Positions 34,580-48,900 of a DNA stretch of 64,000 nucleotides are shown here, one piece after another. The translations under genes were made by a program, and so were the position numbers. This DNA comes from Portunus trituberculatus (taxonomy: Eukaryota > Arthropoda > Malacostraca > Decapoda > Portunidae). Under the pieces are notes generated by a model. It had not been told where the DNA came from and ran no database searches. It was given only the letters and a program-made list of their open reading frames with translations. How positions within the stretch are numbered: the stretch's first letter is position 1; every line of letters begins with the position of its first letter. Where the stretch lies: assembly GCF_017591435.1 (NCBI RefSeq), contig NC_059293.1, positions 21,488,589 through 21,552,588 of the forward strand, read 5' to 3'.

Positions 34580-34989
34580 ATGGCTCTGCTCTCTGCACGA
34601 CTCGCCTCCTCCTTGGCGCGCCAGCTGCCCAGGACAACCTCCCAGGTAATGCCACAAACCACTGATGTCTCACGTCCTGCCCTATCTATGTAGGGAATTA
34701 TATTAAGCGAGGAATCAGGAATATTGAGTTTTTCTTAGCTATACTCTTGTGAGCCGGCTGAAGTGAGCTGACCTGCCTATGTTCCCCGGTCAGCTGTTCC
34801 CCTGCCGGCCTGTCTATGAATCTCTCCCTGTGTGAATATACTAGACGTGCCTTGGTGTATGTGCAGGGTTGATTGGCAGGGTGGCAGGGAGGAGTGGTGT
34901 GCTGAAATGTTGAAATGATTGGAATATTGACTTGAACCTTTGCTAAGTGACCGGTTGAGTTGTGAATGTGTGTATGTGGTGGTCTTGTG

Positions 34990-35020
<31 letters not shown>

Positions 35021-38000
35021 GGAGGACTAGTGCGGTGTTTGGGTGTTACATAGACTGGTAAAAGTATTAAGTTGTCTTGTAATATTTCTTTGTGACCGGT
35101 TGGCTGGCTGGTGAAGTGTTGGTGAGAGAGAGAGAGAGAGGGAGTGGAATGGTGCTATGTGTGTTTCGTTGTATTGGTCATGGCAGTGTTGAGTTGTCAT
35201 GGGGATATTTGGTGGTGGTGGTGGTGGGGATTGTACAAATAACCTTATCTTACCAGAATCAAGTCACAAACATTTTATTCTCCGTATATGAAGGAAAATT
35301 GCAGTGCATGAATCGGCTGCGAAATTTAACGAACTAAATGATTAATAATGCCCAAAATGTAACGCTCCGGTGAAAAATGCTTGTTAGATTAACATTGTCT
35401 GTCCTGTGTGTTGTATGATATGCCTGGGGGAGGAGTGGTGATGCTGGTAGTGGTGGTGGTGGCGGTAGCAATGTTGTATATGTATTGGTACAGTGGTAAG
35501 GTGACGATTCACTGACCAATTTATATATTTACCTGGTTTTATTTGATTAATTATTCTGTATTAGGTTAACAGTATTTTTCAAGTGCAAGATTGGAAGAGT
35601 TTAAGAAGAGATGTTAAGACTAAGAGTAATTTTAACCCTTTCAATACTGGGACACATTTTTACTTTTAGATTTGTGCACGATTAGACCATTTTTTTGACA
35701 TTAGGAAGGGTCTATGGAGGGCAGAAGATTAATGACCAGAGTCTTTACTATTTTAATCCCCCACATAAGTTTCTGAAGCTGTATAAAACAACAAAATTGT
35801 AAGCAGAATGAATATACTGTAGAAATGTGTCTTAGTACTGAAGAGAGTTTTGTGAGAAGTAATGACAAAGTATTTTTCAAGGGCAAGATTAGAAGAGTTT
35901 GTAAAGAGATATAAAGACTAGGAGTATTTTTCAAGTGCAAGATGAGATGAAAAGTATAAATTAGGAGTATTTTCAAACTACAAGATAAGAGTTTGAAAAG
36001 GAAAGTATAAATTAACAGTATTTTTGAAGTGCAAGATGGGAAGAGTTTGAGAGGAGAAGTATAGAGTGTGTGTCGTCCCCAGGTTGCCAAGCTCCTGCCG
36101 GCTGCTTCCATCGTCTCCCGCAAGCTCTCCACCAGCAATGTCGTGGCATCGGCTGAGGTCTCCACCATCCTGGAGGAGCGCATCCTGGGTGAGTCCTCCT
36201 GCAGGTTGTCTTTTTTGCGGTCGTTACATTTTCTTGTTAATATTTCACCTTTGATTTTGTTTTGAAGAGCATCAGGATGTGGCCGGAATTATTGTGGCTG
36301 TCACGACTATTAATGCATTTTCATTTTCGTATCTTGTGAATATAAGTTAAAAAAAACCCATCTGAACTCATTGCATTCCAGAGTGTTGTTGAAAATACTT
36401 GCATATCACAATCTTACTAAGGTATTTGAATTTGTTACTGAATCAAAAGCAGAAATTAGACTCCACAGTAGGGTAGATATATAGCAAGTCTATTCTTTGC
36501 TTGAGTTTTTTAAAGTTTATGTAAGGCTGTTAGGAAGATGATTAGCAGAGGAAGAGGAAGAACTGGTTATATCATTTGGTTACCTCACTTGGTCAACTAG
36601 TAAGGAAAATGAAGTGTAGGAGAGCCAACTGATGCTGATGTACCAATTCAAATAGCTCTCACTTTAACGTAGCACTCTATAGCAGATTGATAGTGTATCA
36701 TAAGCAGGCAAAATACATGTTAATAAGTGGATAGTGAGAGATTGACGTGTAACTGAATATCCGACAGGCGCTGCCCCCAAGGCCAACTTGGAGGAGACTG
36801 GTCGTGTACTGAGCATTGGTGATGGTATTGCCCGTGTCTATGGCCTCAAGAACATCCAGGCTGAGGAGATGGTGGAGTTCTCCTCAGGCCTTAAAGGTGA
36901 GTCTGGGTAATGGGACTCGAGATACACACCCATGTGTTCAGGATCCCTTTGCACTCATCGTGGCCGTTTCTTTAGACTACTGATGATTTGGTGGCTTCTT
37001 GACCCCTTCAGTACCATGATGCATTTCCATATTCATTCTGCTTACTGGTTGGTGATTTTATACAGCTTTGGAAACTTGTGTGGGTATTAAAATAGTGAAG
37101 ACTGGCCAATGATCTGACCTATATAGACCCTTCCTGATATAAACAAAATTCTGATCATACCCTAACTCAAATTGAAAATGTGGCCCAGTACTGAAGGAGC
37201 AAGACTTTAGTTGATCATAGAGAAATCCTGTTTATCTAGAGCTTATTGAAAGAAGTTGAGATGTGGACAGGTGTTTCAGAATATGGGCCATAATACAAAT
37301 TGGTTCTCTCAGGTATGGCTCTAATATTGGAACCCAACACCCTAGTAGCCATAATATTCACTGCCACTTTGGCACGGAGACTGTCGCTAGGTAATACAAC
37401 CGTTTCTCGCAGGTATGGCTCTGAACTTGGAACCCGACAATGTTGGTGTTGTGGTGTTCGGTAACGACAAGCTGATCCGAGAGGGCGACATTGTGAAGCG
37501 TACCGGAGCCATCGTGGACGTGCCCGTCGGTGAGGCCATCCTGGGCCGTGTGGTGGATGCTCTCGGCAACGCTATTGACGCAAGGGACCCATCACTGGTG
37601 GCCAGAGGTGAGCAATGAGGCTGCTGTCCTCTCATGGATGCATTTCTTCAAGTCTTGAAACTTTGTGTGCAATTGATGGTGTCTCATTTTCTTTATTTAT
37701 TATTTAATCATCTTTATTTGTTTATATCTGTGATTAAGATGTTCTTTAAGTGGCATCTCAGGAAGGACAGCCAGAACGGTTTTTCTATATTATATTTTTG
37801 GCATTATGATCGTATTGCCATGCCTAGTATTGCTAAGATTGTCATGTGGTAGTTTTGGTAGGAAGGGTAGCTCTATTACACTTTTGGAATTGATTGTATT
37901 AACATGGTATGCTCAGGTCTTGGTTGGAAGAGTATCAATATTACATTGTTTTTGGCAAGGCAAATAATGTGGCATGTGCCGGCAGGGCTCGTGTGGGAGT

Positions 38001-39840
38001 GAAGGCCCCCGGCATCATCCCCCGCATCTCTGTGAGGGAGCCCATGCAGACCGGCATCAAGGCTGTGGACTCACTTGTGCCCATTGGCCGTGGACAGCGT
38101 GAACTGATCATTGGAGATCGTCAGACTGGCAAGACTGCCATTGCCATTGACACAATCATCAACCAGAAGCGTTTCAATGATGGCGCCGAGGAGAAGAAGA
38201 AGCTGTACTGTATCTACGTTGCTATTGGACAGAAGAGGTCAACTGTTGCCCAGATCGTCAAGAGGCTGACTGATGCTGGTGAGTTTTCAGTGCTGTTTTT
38301 ATGAAACTAGTTTGAGTCATTCTTTGATATAGTATTTGTTTGACATATGCTGCAGTTGCCTGTTGGCATGTGCATGTAATTGTTGGAAACACACATCATA
38401 ATGTGATTATATTTCTTGACGACATTGTGATGGAATCTCGTAACCCTTAAAGTATTGTGAGGCTTTCCCTGCTACAAGTACCCTTGTCCTGCATGTTGGA
38501 AGTAAAGCTGAAGAAAAATGAAGCATGATTTGTGAACACTGCCTGCCCATCAAGAACAGATGCACCAACGAGCCATCGCATTTCCTCATGAATGTTGGTG
38601 TTCGCAGTGGTGCTAGAGCAAAAAGAAGAATCTTCGTGTTCCCATGACACTTGTCATTCTACAAGATTTTTCACACAATGTGTGCATCTGTGTTTTGTGT
38701 GCATGTATTGTAATATATTGTGTTTACTAATGATGGATGCTGGTTTCCAGATGCCATGAAGTACACCATTGTGGTGTCTGCCACTGCTTCCGACGCTGCT
38801 CCCCTGCAGTACCTGGCTCCCTATGCTGGCTGTGCCATGGGAGAGTACTTCCGTGACAATGGCAAGCATGCCCTCATCATCTACGACGATCTGTCCAAGC
38901 AGGCTGTGGCCTACCGTCAGATGTCTCTGCTGCTGCGTCGTCCCCCAGGCCGTGAGGCTTACCCCGGTGATGTGTTCTACCTCCACTCCCGTCTGCTTGA
39001 GCGTGCTGCCAAGATGAATGACACCAACGGTGGCGGCTCCCTCACTGCCCTGCCTGTCATTGAGACTCAGGCTGGTGACGTGTCTGCCTACATCCCCACC
39101 AACGTGATTTCCATCACTGACGGACAGATCTTCTTGGAGACTGAGCTGTTCTACAAGGGTATTCGTCCTGCCATCAACGTGGGTCTGTCTGTGTCTCGCG
39201 TAGGCTCAGCTGCCCAGACCAAGGCCATGAAGCAGGTATTGGAGTGGTCTTCGTTGTTGTGTTCACCGGTTGAAGGAGCCCCTGATAATTTGAGAAGAAA
39301 AGCTTAATTTTTTGCTAAAAAGGTAAACCATAACTCTGCTTTATACTTTCAGGTTGCCGGCTCCATGAAGCTGGAGTTGGCCCAGTACCGTGAGGTGGCT
39401 GCCTTCGCCCAGTTCGGCTCTGATCTTGATGCCTCCACCCAGCAGCTGCTGAACCGTGGTGTGCGCCTCACTGAGCTGCTTAAGCAGGGACAGTATGGTG
39501 AGTAATATCCATTTTTTTTTGTTGGATTCTTTCTTTGTCCATTAGTGCCAATAAGGAATTTCAGTTTGATGCCAGACGACACTGAAGGTGATGACATTTT
39601 CTTATAGTGCCAATGGCCATCGAGGAGCAAGTGGCAGTCATTTACTGTGGTGTGCGTGGCCACCTGGACAAGCTGGACCCCTCCAAGATCACCAAGTTTG
39701 AGCAAGAGTTCATGGCCATGATCAAGACCAGCCACCAGGACATCCTCAGCAACATCGCCAAGGAGGGACACATCACCCCGGACACTGATGCCAAATTGAA
39801 GAAGATTGTGATAGACTTCATGGCCACCTTCCAGGCTTAA
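34580..39840 (+). CDS. ATP5F1A: ATP synthase subunit alpha, mitochondrial
   Basis: Nucleotide-binding, non-catalytic alpha subunit of the mitochondrial F1 ATP synthase hexamer. Eight exons: 34580-34645, 36083-36188, 36768-36896, 37413-37607, 37986-38278, 38751-39235, 39353-39497, 39608-39840, about 550 residues. Exon 1 and part of exon 2 encode a mitochondrial presequence (MALLSARLASSLARQLPR). Core motifs: VLSIGDGIARVYGL, the P-loop GDRQTGKTAIA, the conserved ISVREPMQTGIKAVDS, LLLRRPPGREAYPGDVFYLH, and SRVGSAAQTKAMK before the C-terminal domain. Oddity: the exon 4 donor leaves one base, but the exon 5 acceptor at 37985 needs two, so the joint is one base short. Everything else is in phase. 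Two polyadenylation signals overlap at 40168-40177. Confidence 0.96.
35570..36065. repeat. Minisatellite next to the exon 2 acceptor of ATP synthase alpha
   Basis: About five units of 45-55 bp built on 'agtatttttcaagtgcaaga', 'ggaagagtttgaaaggag' and 'aagtataaa'. The array ends about 18 bases before the exon 2 acceptor and has been split by a MITE family 1 insertion at 35632-35846. Confidence 0.75.
35632..35846 (-). mobile_element. MITE family 1 copy F
   Basis: Reverse orientation: TTAACCCTTTCAATACTGG at the left, 'gaagggtctatggagggc' inside, 'cttagtactgaaga' at the right. Inserted within a minisatellite in ATP synthase intron 1. Confidence 0.75.
37000..37201 (+). mobile_element. MITE family 1 copy G
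   Basis: 'gaccccttcagtaccatgat' to 'cccagtactgaaggagca', with the common interior. ATP synthase intron 3. TTAA is not preserved at the edges of this copy. Confidence 0.7.
37313..37392 (+). pseudogene. Decayed duplicate of ATP synthase exon 4 start
   Basis: 'ctcaggtatggctctaatat' matches the true exon 4 start 'cgcaggtatggctctgaact' about 100 bases downstream, including the acceptor. Its reading is MALILEPNTLVAIIF against MALNLEPDNVGVVVF in the real exon, and it runs open to a GTAATA. Similarity is lost after about 17 codons. Confidence 0.6.
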
Positions 39841-40295
39841 GCTTATTTATGGAGAGGTTGTCTGTTAATTGATGGCAGGAGATCCACGTGTTCCCTCAAA
39901 GTGAGAGAATGGACTCTATTTATCCCATGCAGTGTCTGGAAGTGCTTGATACAGGGGAATGTCTTTATTTCCTGATGTATATATTTAAGCCAATGTCAAT
40001 ATTTCAGAGGATCAGCTCTGAACACCCTTCTCCCTTTACATTTCCATATTTTTTAATTATTATGGAGGTAGCCACGTTGTATATAGAAAGTTTATTGTCC
40101 CAAAAATCTATGCCGGAGTTTAAAAGTAATTGTAATAAAAGTGGAAAATTGTGTAGAGGTTCTCCATAATAAATAAAGGGACCTTTTCTACTTGGGTATC
40201 TTTTACTTGTTTTCAGCAGACCAGTGAACATAGTATGTAATGGTACAGTATTGTGAGCAAAGGATCATGGTTAACATTAACTTGTATGAACAGTT

Positions 40296-40389
<94 letters not shown>

Positions 40390-41431
40390 TTACATGTATT
40401 ACATCTTTTGACATGACATTTTGTGTTTTTGGCACATAACAGAAGAGCATTCTATGGTAACCAATGGCAGTGTGGTCAGTCTCTGTATGTGGAGAATTGG
40501 TTGGTTGGTCCCTGCCTGAGGTGGTGCAGGCAGACCTCTACATAGTCTCATGCCACATCCCAGACCCTGCTGATGCAGTAACTGTCAGGATGTGGCTGAT
40601 GGGATATGTGGGTATTCTTCAGTTACTCAGGTTTTTCTTGACAGAATTAACTCTGGTCCTTGAGATTACCACTTCTGAGCACTGACCACAGGGTGCCATG
40701 AACATTTTTTTTTTTAGGTTTACCTAATACTACTTGAAAGCTGACTAAACAGGCATCAGGTGTTTTATTTTTTGAAGGTACTCATTTGAATCTATTTACA
40801 ATACATAAGTCCTCCTTTTAAGTCTTAAAAGTAATTTATATAGAAGTATGTCTTGAATTAATGCTTGAAGCATCTATTGCTTTAATACTGGGCTAAGCAA
40901 AGAAAGATATACAGTAAGGTAGTGTGGTTTTGTTTGAATAGCTAATCTTACTATATTCTATTTATTATGTTTTAGTGGTGGGGCCTGGTGGCACTTTGAT
41001 ATGTACAATACAATGCTTGCCTCTAGTGAAGGGGCGCTAGTATCATTTGTCTCACTGCAGCTTCGTAATGTGTTGGAAAATGCTTTTGTCACCCAGCCTC
41101 TTGGGATCAGTGTGGTTCAGTGCTTGCCTCAGCGAAAGGGATTCAATGATGGTGTGGTGAGAGGCAGGGTTCAATCCTGGCAGTATGCTTAGGAAATGGT
41201 AGGATATTTTAGGGGGCTGTTCAAATGCACCACTATTTTTCATCTCCTGCAATGTATGTCTGGGTGGCAGCGAATGGGTAAATTTAAGTGAGTTTGATAG
41301 CATTTATGTGGTAACTGCAGGAAGCTACTCTCATGTTTCAAAGTCTGACTTTTGGGTAACTGCTGTGGTGACTTGAGTATTTGGATGACTGCCATAATGG
41401 CTGAGACTCATGTATCGTGACTTCTTGGTTC
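39841..41431. other. ATP synthase alpha 3' UTR and convergent spacer
   Basis: The 3' UTR ends near 40190. A long (CT)n tract lies at 40302-40384. The remainder up to the TWSG1 stop codon at 41432 has no recognised gene or repeat. Confidence 0.55.
40302..40384. repeat. (CT)n microsatellite
   Basis: Eighty-three bases of pure CT, about 130 bases past the ATP synthase polyadenylation signals. Confidence 0.95.
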
Positions 41432-42833
41432 TTACACGTCTTCAGAGTCCACCACTCCCTGGGCAGCGGGATCGTCGAAGGGTTCACCGTTGCCAGCAAG
41501 GTACTGGTCAGTGAGCAGGTCATTGGCATCGACGTCCTCTATTATTGTGGAACACTGGATGCACCTGAGGTGAGAAACAAGTAAATACAGTGGAGGGAAG
41601 TTATGACTACTGGTTAAGTATAGTTTTCAGATTAAGTATTGTTTAAAGGTATTTCGATGCCCTGGAGTAGCCATATTCATCCTTTTCAGCAAGACAACCA
41701 GTGTGAGCTGTGTGAGTAAATAACAAATAATGGCTGCCTATATAGTCTTTTGGAGGCAATAAGATGGATTTGAGGTTAGACCGTTCGAGCTTTAACCATG
41801 CATGACACCTACAGCTGTCCCACCAGCACTCTGAGGCACTAGGCTATATCGGATGCTGGTGTCTTTATTGCATCACTCGCATTCATATTATTATTAACGA
41901 GGGATAATAGATTATTTGTGTTTAATTAAAGCATTAGTGTGTGTGTGTGTATGTGTGTGTGTGTGTAGCCTATACACACTTCATTTATTTATTTATTTTA
42001 TTGACCACGATTCTGCAAAGTAAATTACAGTAATGTTAAATATTCTCTTCAAATGGAGGAATTATATAGCAAAAAGTTATTAACTGCAATCCAACACACG
42101 CATGATGTAAGTGAACTACACTATCTGAAAGTACGATTTGTTATAGGGAGACACACTACTCGAGGACGAGGTTCTGCGGCTGAGGCAGCTCTCAGCCACT
42201 CTGATCGACAACCGGCCGAGGATGAGCCTGTTATCTTTTGGGTGTTGTAAACACTACACACGACCTACAAGCGATAAGAAGCTAAAGAGGTCAAAAGAAG
42301 GTTGCAAGTAAAGAAGCTTTGGGTGCAGCAGTGCTGCTTGCGTGGGCCGCGTGCCATGGTGTGCTAGGAAGAGCAAGACGGGTGCGTGGCGGCATGTCAG
42401 GAGAGTGTCAAGGGTAACCACCGTAACCAGGAAGAAATATTAGTAACATTTGAGAGAATGACCATCATCCCACTAGTGAATAGTTGTGTAAGCCTAGTTA
42501 CTAAGAGATCAGTAGAATATCCGTGTTGAAAGTAGCCCATAACGCCGCCAGTGAGCAGTGACTTCACGATCATAAAAAGGTGTCTTCTTTTATTGTGATC
42601 CATTTCAGATCACTGATCGTGTTCTAATTACTTCTCGATCTGGATTTACCCTGATCTGAGTGATCCAGAATATGATCTGGATGACAGATGGATGGGCCTT
42701 GAGGAGGGATACAGGTTATAGTGTTGTGATGAGACAATGGCCTCTCATACTTGGGTTAAAGCAGACGACGCTTACTGAAGCTGCCACAGATACCTGGTGG
42801 CGGGCGAGACTACTTGGTTTGGATAGAGGTCGA

Positions 42834-42866
<33 letters not shown>

Positions 42867-44266
42867 CATTTATGTAAGGGGGGAAACTGGCCATGACAAA
42901 TAAAAAATAATAAGAAAAAAACAACAACAACAACATTTAATTCCCGGCCTGCTTGCAGGTCAAAGGGTCAGCCGAAAGAAAGGGACAATTGTCTTGATAC
43001 CTCCCTCTTGAAAGAAGCTACTCAAGTCGTTTAACAGTAATGTGAAAGCTGTCTCTGCAAAATGACCGCGTTACAGGGATTCCTATTGTGACACGTACTG
43101 TGCTCCCCTCAGGACCACATTGATGTAAACGCCCAATATATTATTTAAATTTTGGGTTTATAAGCATCTCACTGAAATAGAATCCTTGAAAACTTTACCT
43201 TGAACAAACTAAAGTAATTAACCTCCAAACCAGGATCTTTATCTCTGAAACATTGTCAGCTTAATATTATAAGTATTTAAAAATTTGCCGATCCTAGAAT
43301 TAGAATAAAACCTGACCGAATTAACCCCTTAACTAAGATCTTGACCCCAAGGACTCCTACGTGCGATTATATCACACTCACTTCAACATTACTGATGCCT
43401 TGAACACTTGCCGACCCAATCAATGAACAACCAGTCAAAATACGACGAAATGTAGCACATGATGAGATAAGGAATTGCCGCATGGAAGATTTTGTTTACT
43501 ATAAAAACACAACCCCCCAGCTGGGAAAACATGAAAGGAAGACAAGAGATAAAAATGTTTAATGATGACGGACATATAGACATCATCAGTGTTACATTCC
43601 TCACTTGACGAGAGATGACGATGATTATGATGGCATGAAAGTGGCACAATTGTCACCTGCTCTAATTGGCACTGTACTTGGCGAGAGATGATGATTATGA
43701 TGGGATAAAAGAAGTGCCAGAGTTCTCACCTGCTCTCATTGGCACAGTATTTAATGAGAGATGATGATGATTATGATGGGATGAAACAAGTGCCAGAGTT
43801 CTCATCTGCTCTCGGTGGCACTGTATACTTGAGGAGAGATGACGATTATGATGGGATGAAAGTGCCAGAATTCTCACCTGCTCTCATTGGCACAGTACTT
43901 GACGAGAGATGATTATGATACGGTGAAAAAGTGCTACAATTCTCACCTGCTTTCGTTAGCACAATACTTGACAAAGACAATGATTATGGTGGGATGAAAG
44001 GAGTGCCAGAGTTCTTACCTGCTCTCGTTGATGCCATAATTAACGCAGCTGCTTCCCACACACTCGCAGCAGCCATCGAAGAACCAGCGATAGGCAGTAG
44101 CTCCAGTAGATCTGCATGTCTCCTTGCACTTATTGCCGGACATGCATTGCGACATGTACATCACGGTGCAGTTCATGGTCACTTGGTCGATCTGTGTGGT
44201 GTCCTGGGAGTTGTCCACCAGAACCGCGCCTTCCTCGTGCGAAAGATTTATTGTTGTTACTTCACT

Positions 44267-44312
<46 letters not shown>

Positions 44313-44404
44313 AACCATAAGACACCCTTAGAAACCTGTATAACTTCAAGTGAATCCTTTGGAAATGTAATGAAGGTATGAAAGATTATTGCTGTTACAC
44401 GTAG

Positions 44405-44483
<79 letters not shown>

Positions 44484-45332
44484 AACTATAAAGCACCCTT
44501 AAAAACCCGTATAACTTCAATTAGAGCCTTTCGAATGTAATGTAGGTCCGGCGCAGAAGTGTTTGAGAATATGGTTCCTTGAAGGTCTGCATCCAAGCAG
44601 TGTGTGTCTGTCGCACGGAACAAGCAAAACCCCACCTCCCACTCACCCAACTTATATCTGTTCTTGTTCATGGTAGTGGCGTCGATGTCAGTAAGGTCCA
44701 CGTCGATAGGGAAAGTTATGGAGGTCCAGCGGAGGAGCATGTCTTTTTCCCCGGTCAGAGCCTTGAACATGTGAGGGAAGGGCTCAGGAAGGTCGCCCAC
44801 CTGAGAGTCTGTCCTATCTAGCACCTGCGCTCTCGCCTCGCACATTCCTGCAAAGGGTAACGTTGTTAATGGCTGGCTGGCTGCATGGCTGGCGTGGTTC
44901 TGGTGGATCGTGCTTGTGTCACTCTGAGAACGTCAACAAAATGAAGAAGTGAGAAGGAGAGCCGTGACGGGATGGAATGCATTACGAAAACTACAAAAAT
45001 GAGATGGTTTGGTCACGTAATAGGAAGAGAACATCAAGAGCCGATTGAAAAAGGCTGGAGAAAACCAGTTGAGGGATGAAGATCGAGGGAAAGACAGACT
45101 CACCGAGGCAAGAGCAGCACTCGGTGTACAGGTAGCCCAGGCACTTGGCACAGTCGCGGCAGCAGGTGCAGTTGTTGTCTGGGGACCTGGTGAGATCACA
45201 CTTGCATGCCTGGGTCAGCATGCACTTGCTCACCATGCTAGCGCACACCACCTCGTTGCAGGCGTGGCAAGTCCAGGCGCCCAGGCAGGCCATCACCACC
45301 ACCATCACCCACGTGGAGGCTTCCCACCGCAT
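41432..45332 (-). CDS. TWSG1: Twisted gastrulation BMP-signalling modulator
   Basis: Secreted protein that binds BMPs and chordin/Sog and adjusts BMP signalling in dorsoventral patterning. Four exons: 45332-45104, 44847-44647, 44229-44019, 41564-41432; phases close to 257 residues (vertebrate about 223). Exon 1 has a signal peptide (VMVVVMACLGAWTCHA) and the N-terminal cysteine-rich BMP-binding domain (CNEVVCASMVSKCML, then CKCDLT, NCTCCRDCAKCLG, ECCSCLG). Exon 2 carries FPHMFKALTGEKDMLLRW. Exon 3 has the C-terminal Cys domain (NCTVMYMSQCMSGNKC, GATAYRWFFDGCCECVG). Exon 4 completes it with CIQC and adds an acidic tail of about 40 residues not present in vertebrate TWSG1. The exon 3 acceptor (AAG before 44229) has a weak pyrimidine tract but is the one that holds phase. 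Confidence 0.93.
42862..43025. repeat. Dispersed repeat family 3, TWSG1 intron 3
   Basis: 'ttatgtaagggggg', 'aactggccatgac', an A-rich segment, then 'tcttgatacctccctcttga'. It directly follows a (GT)n tract at 42835-42861, as does the copy at 52058, so the family may favour or carry such a tract. Confidence 0.6.
43580..44030 (-). repeat. Six-unit tandem array of the TWSG1 exon 3 splice donor
   Basis: Plus-strand 'tctcacctgctctc' (minus strand GAGAGCAG|GTGAGA) recurs at 43652, 43726, 43802, 43873 and 43942, and the real donor is at 44014. Spacing is 69-76 bases. Units share 'agtgccagagttctcacctg', 'ttggcacagtacttgacg' and 'agagatgatgattatgatgg'. All copies but the last lie in the intron. Confidence 0.9.
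44274..44577. repeat. CT/CA microsatellites with duplicated MITE family 2 half
   Basis: (CT)n at 44274-44310, (CA)n at 44407-44446 and (CT)n at 44447-44482. After each CT tract comes the same 90-base MITE family 2 piece ('ataagacacccttagaaacc' and 'ataaagcacccttaaaaacc'), the second running to 'gtgtttgagaatatgg'. The CT tract plus MITE half was therefore duplicated. TWSG1 intron 2. Confidence 0.7.
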
Positions 45333-45432
45333 CTGTAGAGGAAAATTTCCGTTAAGACGCTCAATGAAGACTATTTCTTCCTTAATAATTACACTGTCTT
45401 GTCTGGATTTCCTGTTTATTCGTTAATCTACT
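45333..45432. other. TWSG1 5' flank
   Basis: The bases just before the TWSG1 start codon. The likely leader is interrupted after 100 bases by a TA microsatellite and a transposon, so either the promoter lies beyond the insertion or transcription starts in this short stretch. Confidence 0.35.

Positions 45433-45512
<80 letters not shown>
45433..45512. repeat. (TA)n tract, left of transposon
   Basis: Pure TA run touching the left end of the long-TIR element. Confidence 0.95.
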
Positions 45513-48488
<2,976 letters not shown>

Positions 48489-48519
48489 TTTACATTTGCG
48501 ACTTTTCGTGTGGCGATGA

Positions 48520-48810
48520 GATGACGACCTCAAATCGGCACAAATCGTAGCGATTTGTGTCGAAATATCCGTTATATGTGCGATGTTTGACGATCATGTG
48601 ATGACGTCGTAACTTGTATGGCGACCTCATACCGAGATGTGACGACTTTTGTGGCGACGTCTGACGACTTCATGTAGCGACGTCGGTTAGGGATTATTTG
48701 GAAGTGTGACGACGTCGCCGCATTTTTACGCTGTGACGACCATGTGACGACTACTACGACTTTTGCGACCGAGGTGACGACTTTTGTGACGACCTCGGAA
48801 TATTTCGGGA
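48520..48810. repeat. Left subterminal GTGACGAC-type motif cluster
   Basis: Repeated 'gtgacgac', 'gtggcgacg', 'tgacgactt' and 'cgacgtc' words, about 10-25 bases apart. Mirror image of the cluster near the right end of the same transposon. Confidence 0.75.
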
Positions 48811-48900
48811 GGGACTTCCTTCTGCAAATTTCAGGAGTATATATATATATATGGGGGCGTTGCCCTTTGCAAATCACAATCCTCCTGACCTCACAAGAAG

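Noticed and set aside
39349..39771. Minus-strand frame of 140 codons over ATP synthase exons 7-8
   Set aside because: Shadow of highly conserved plus-strand exons and crosses their intron.
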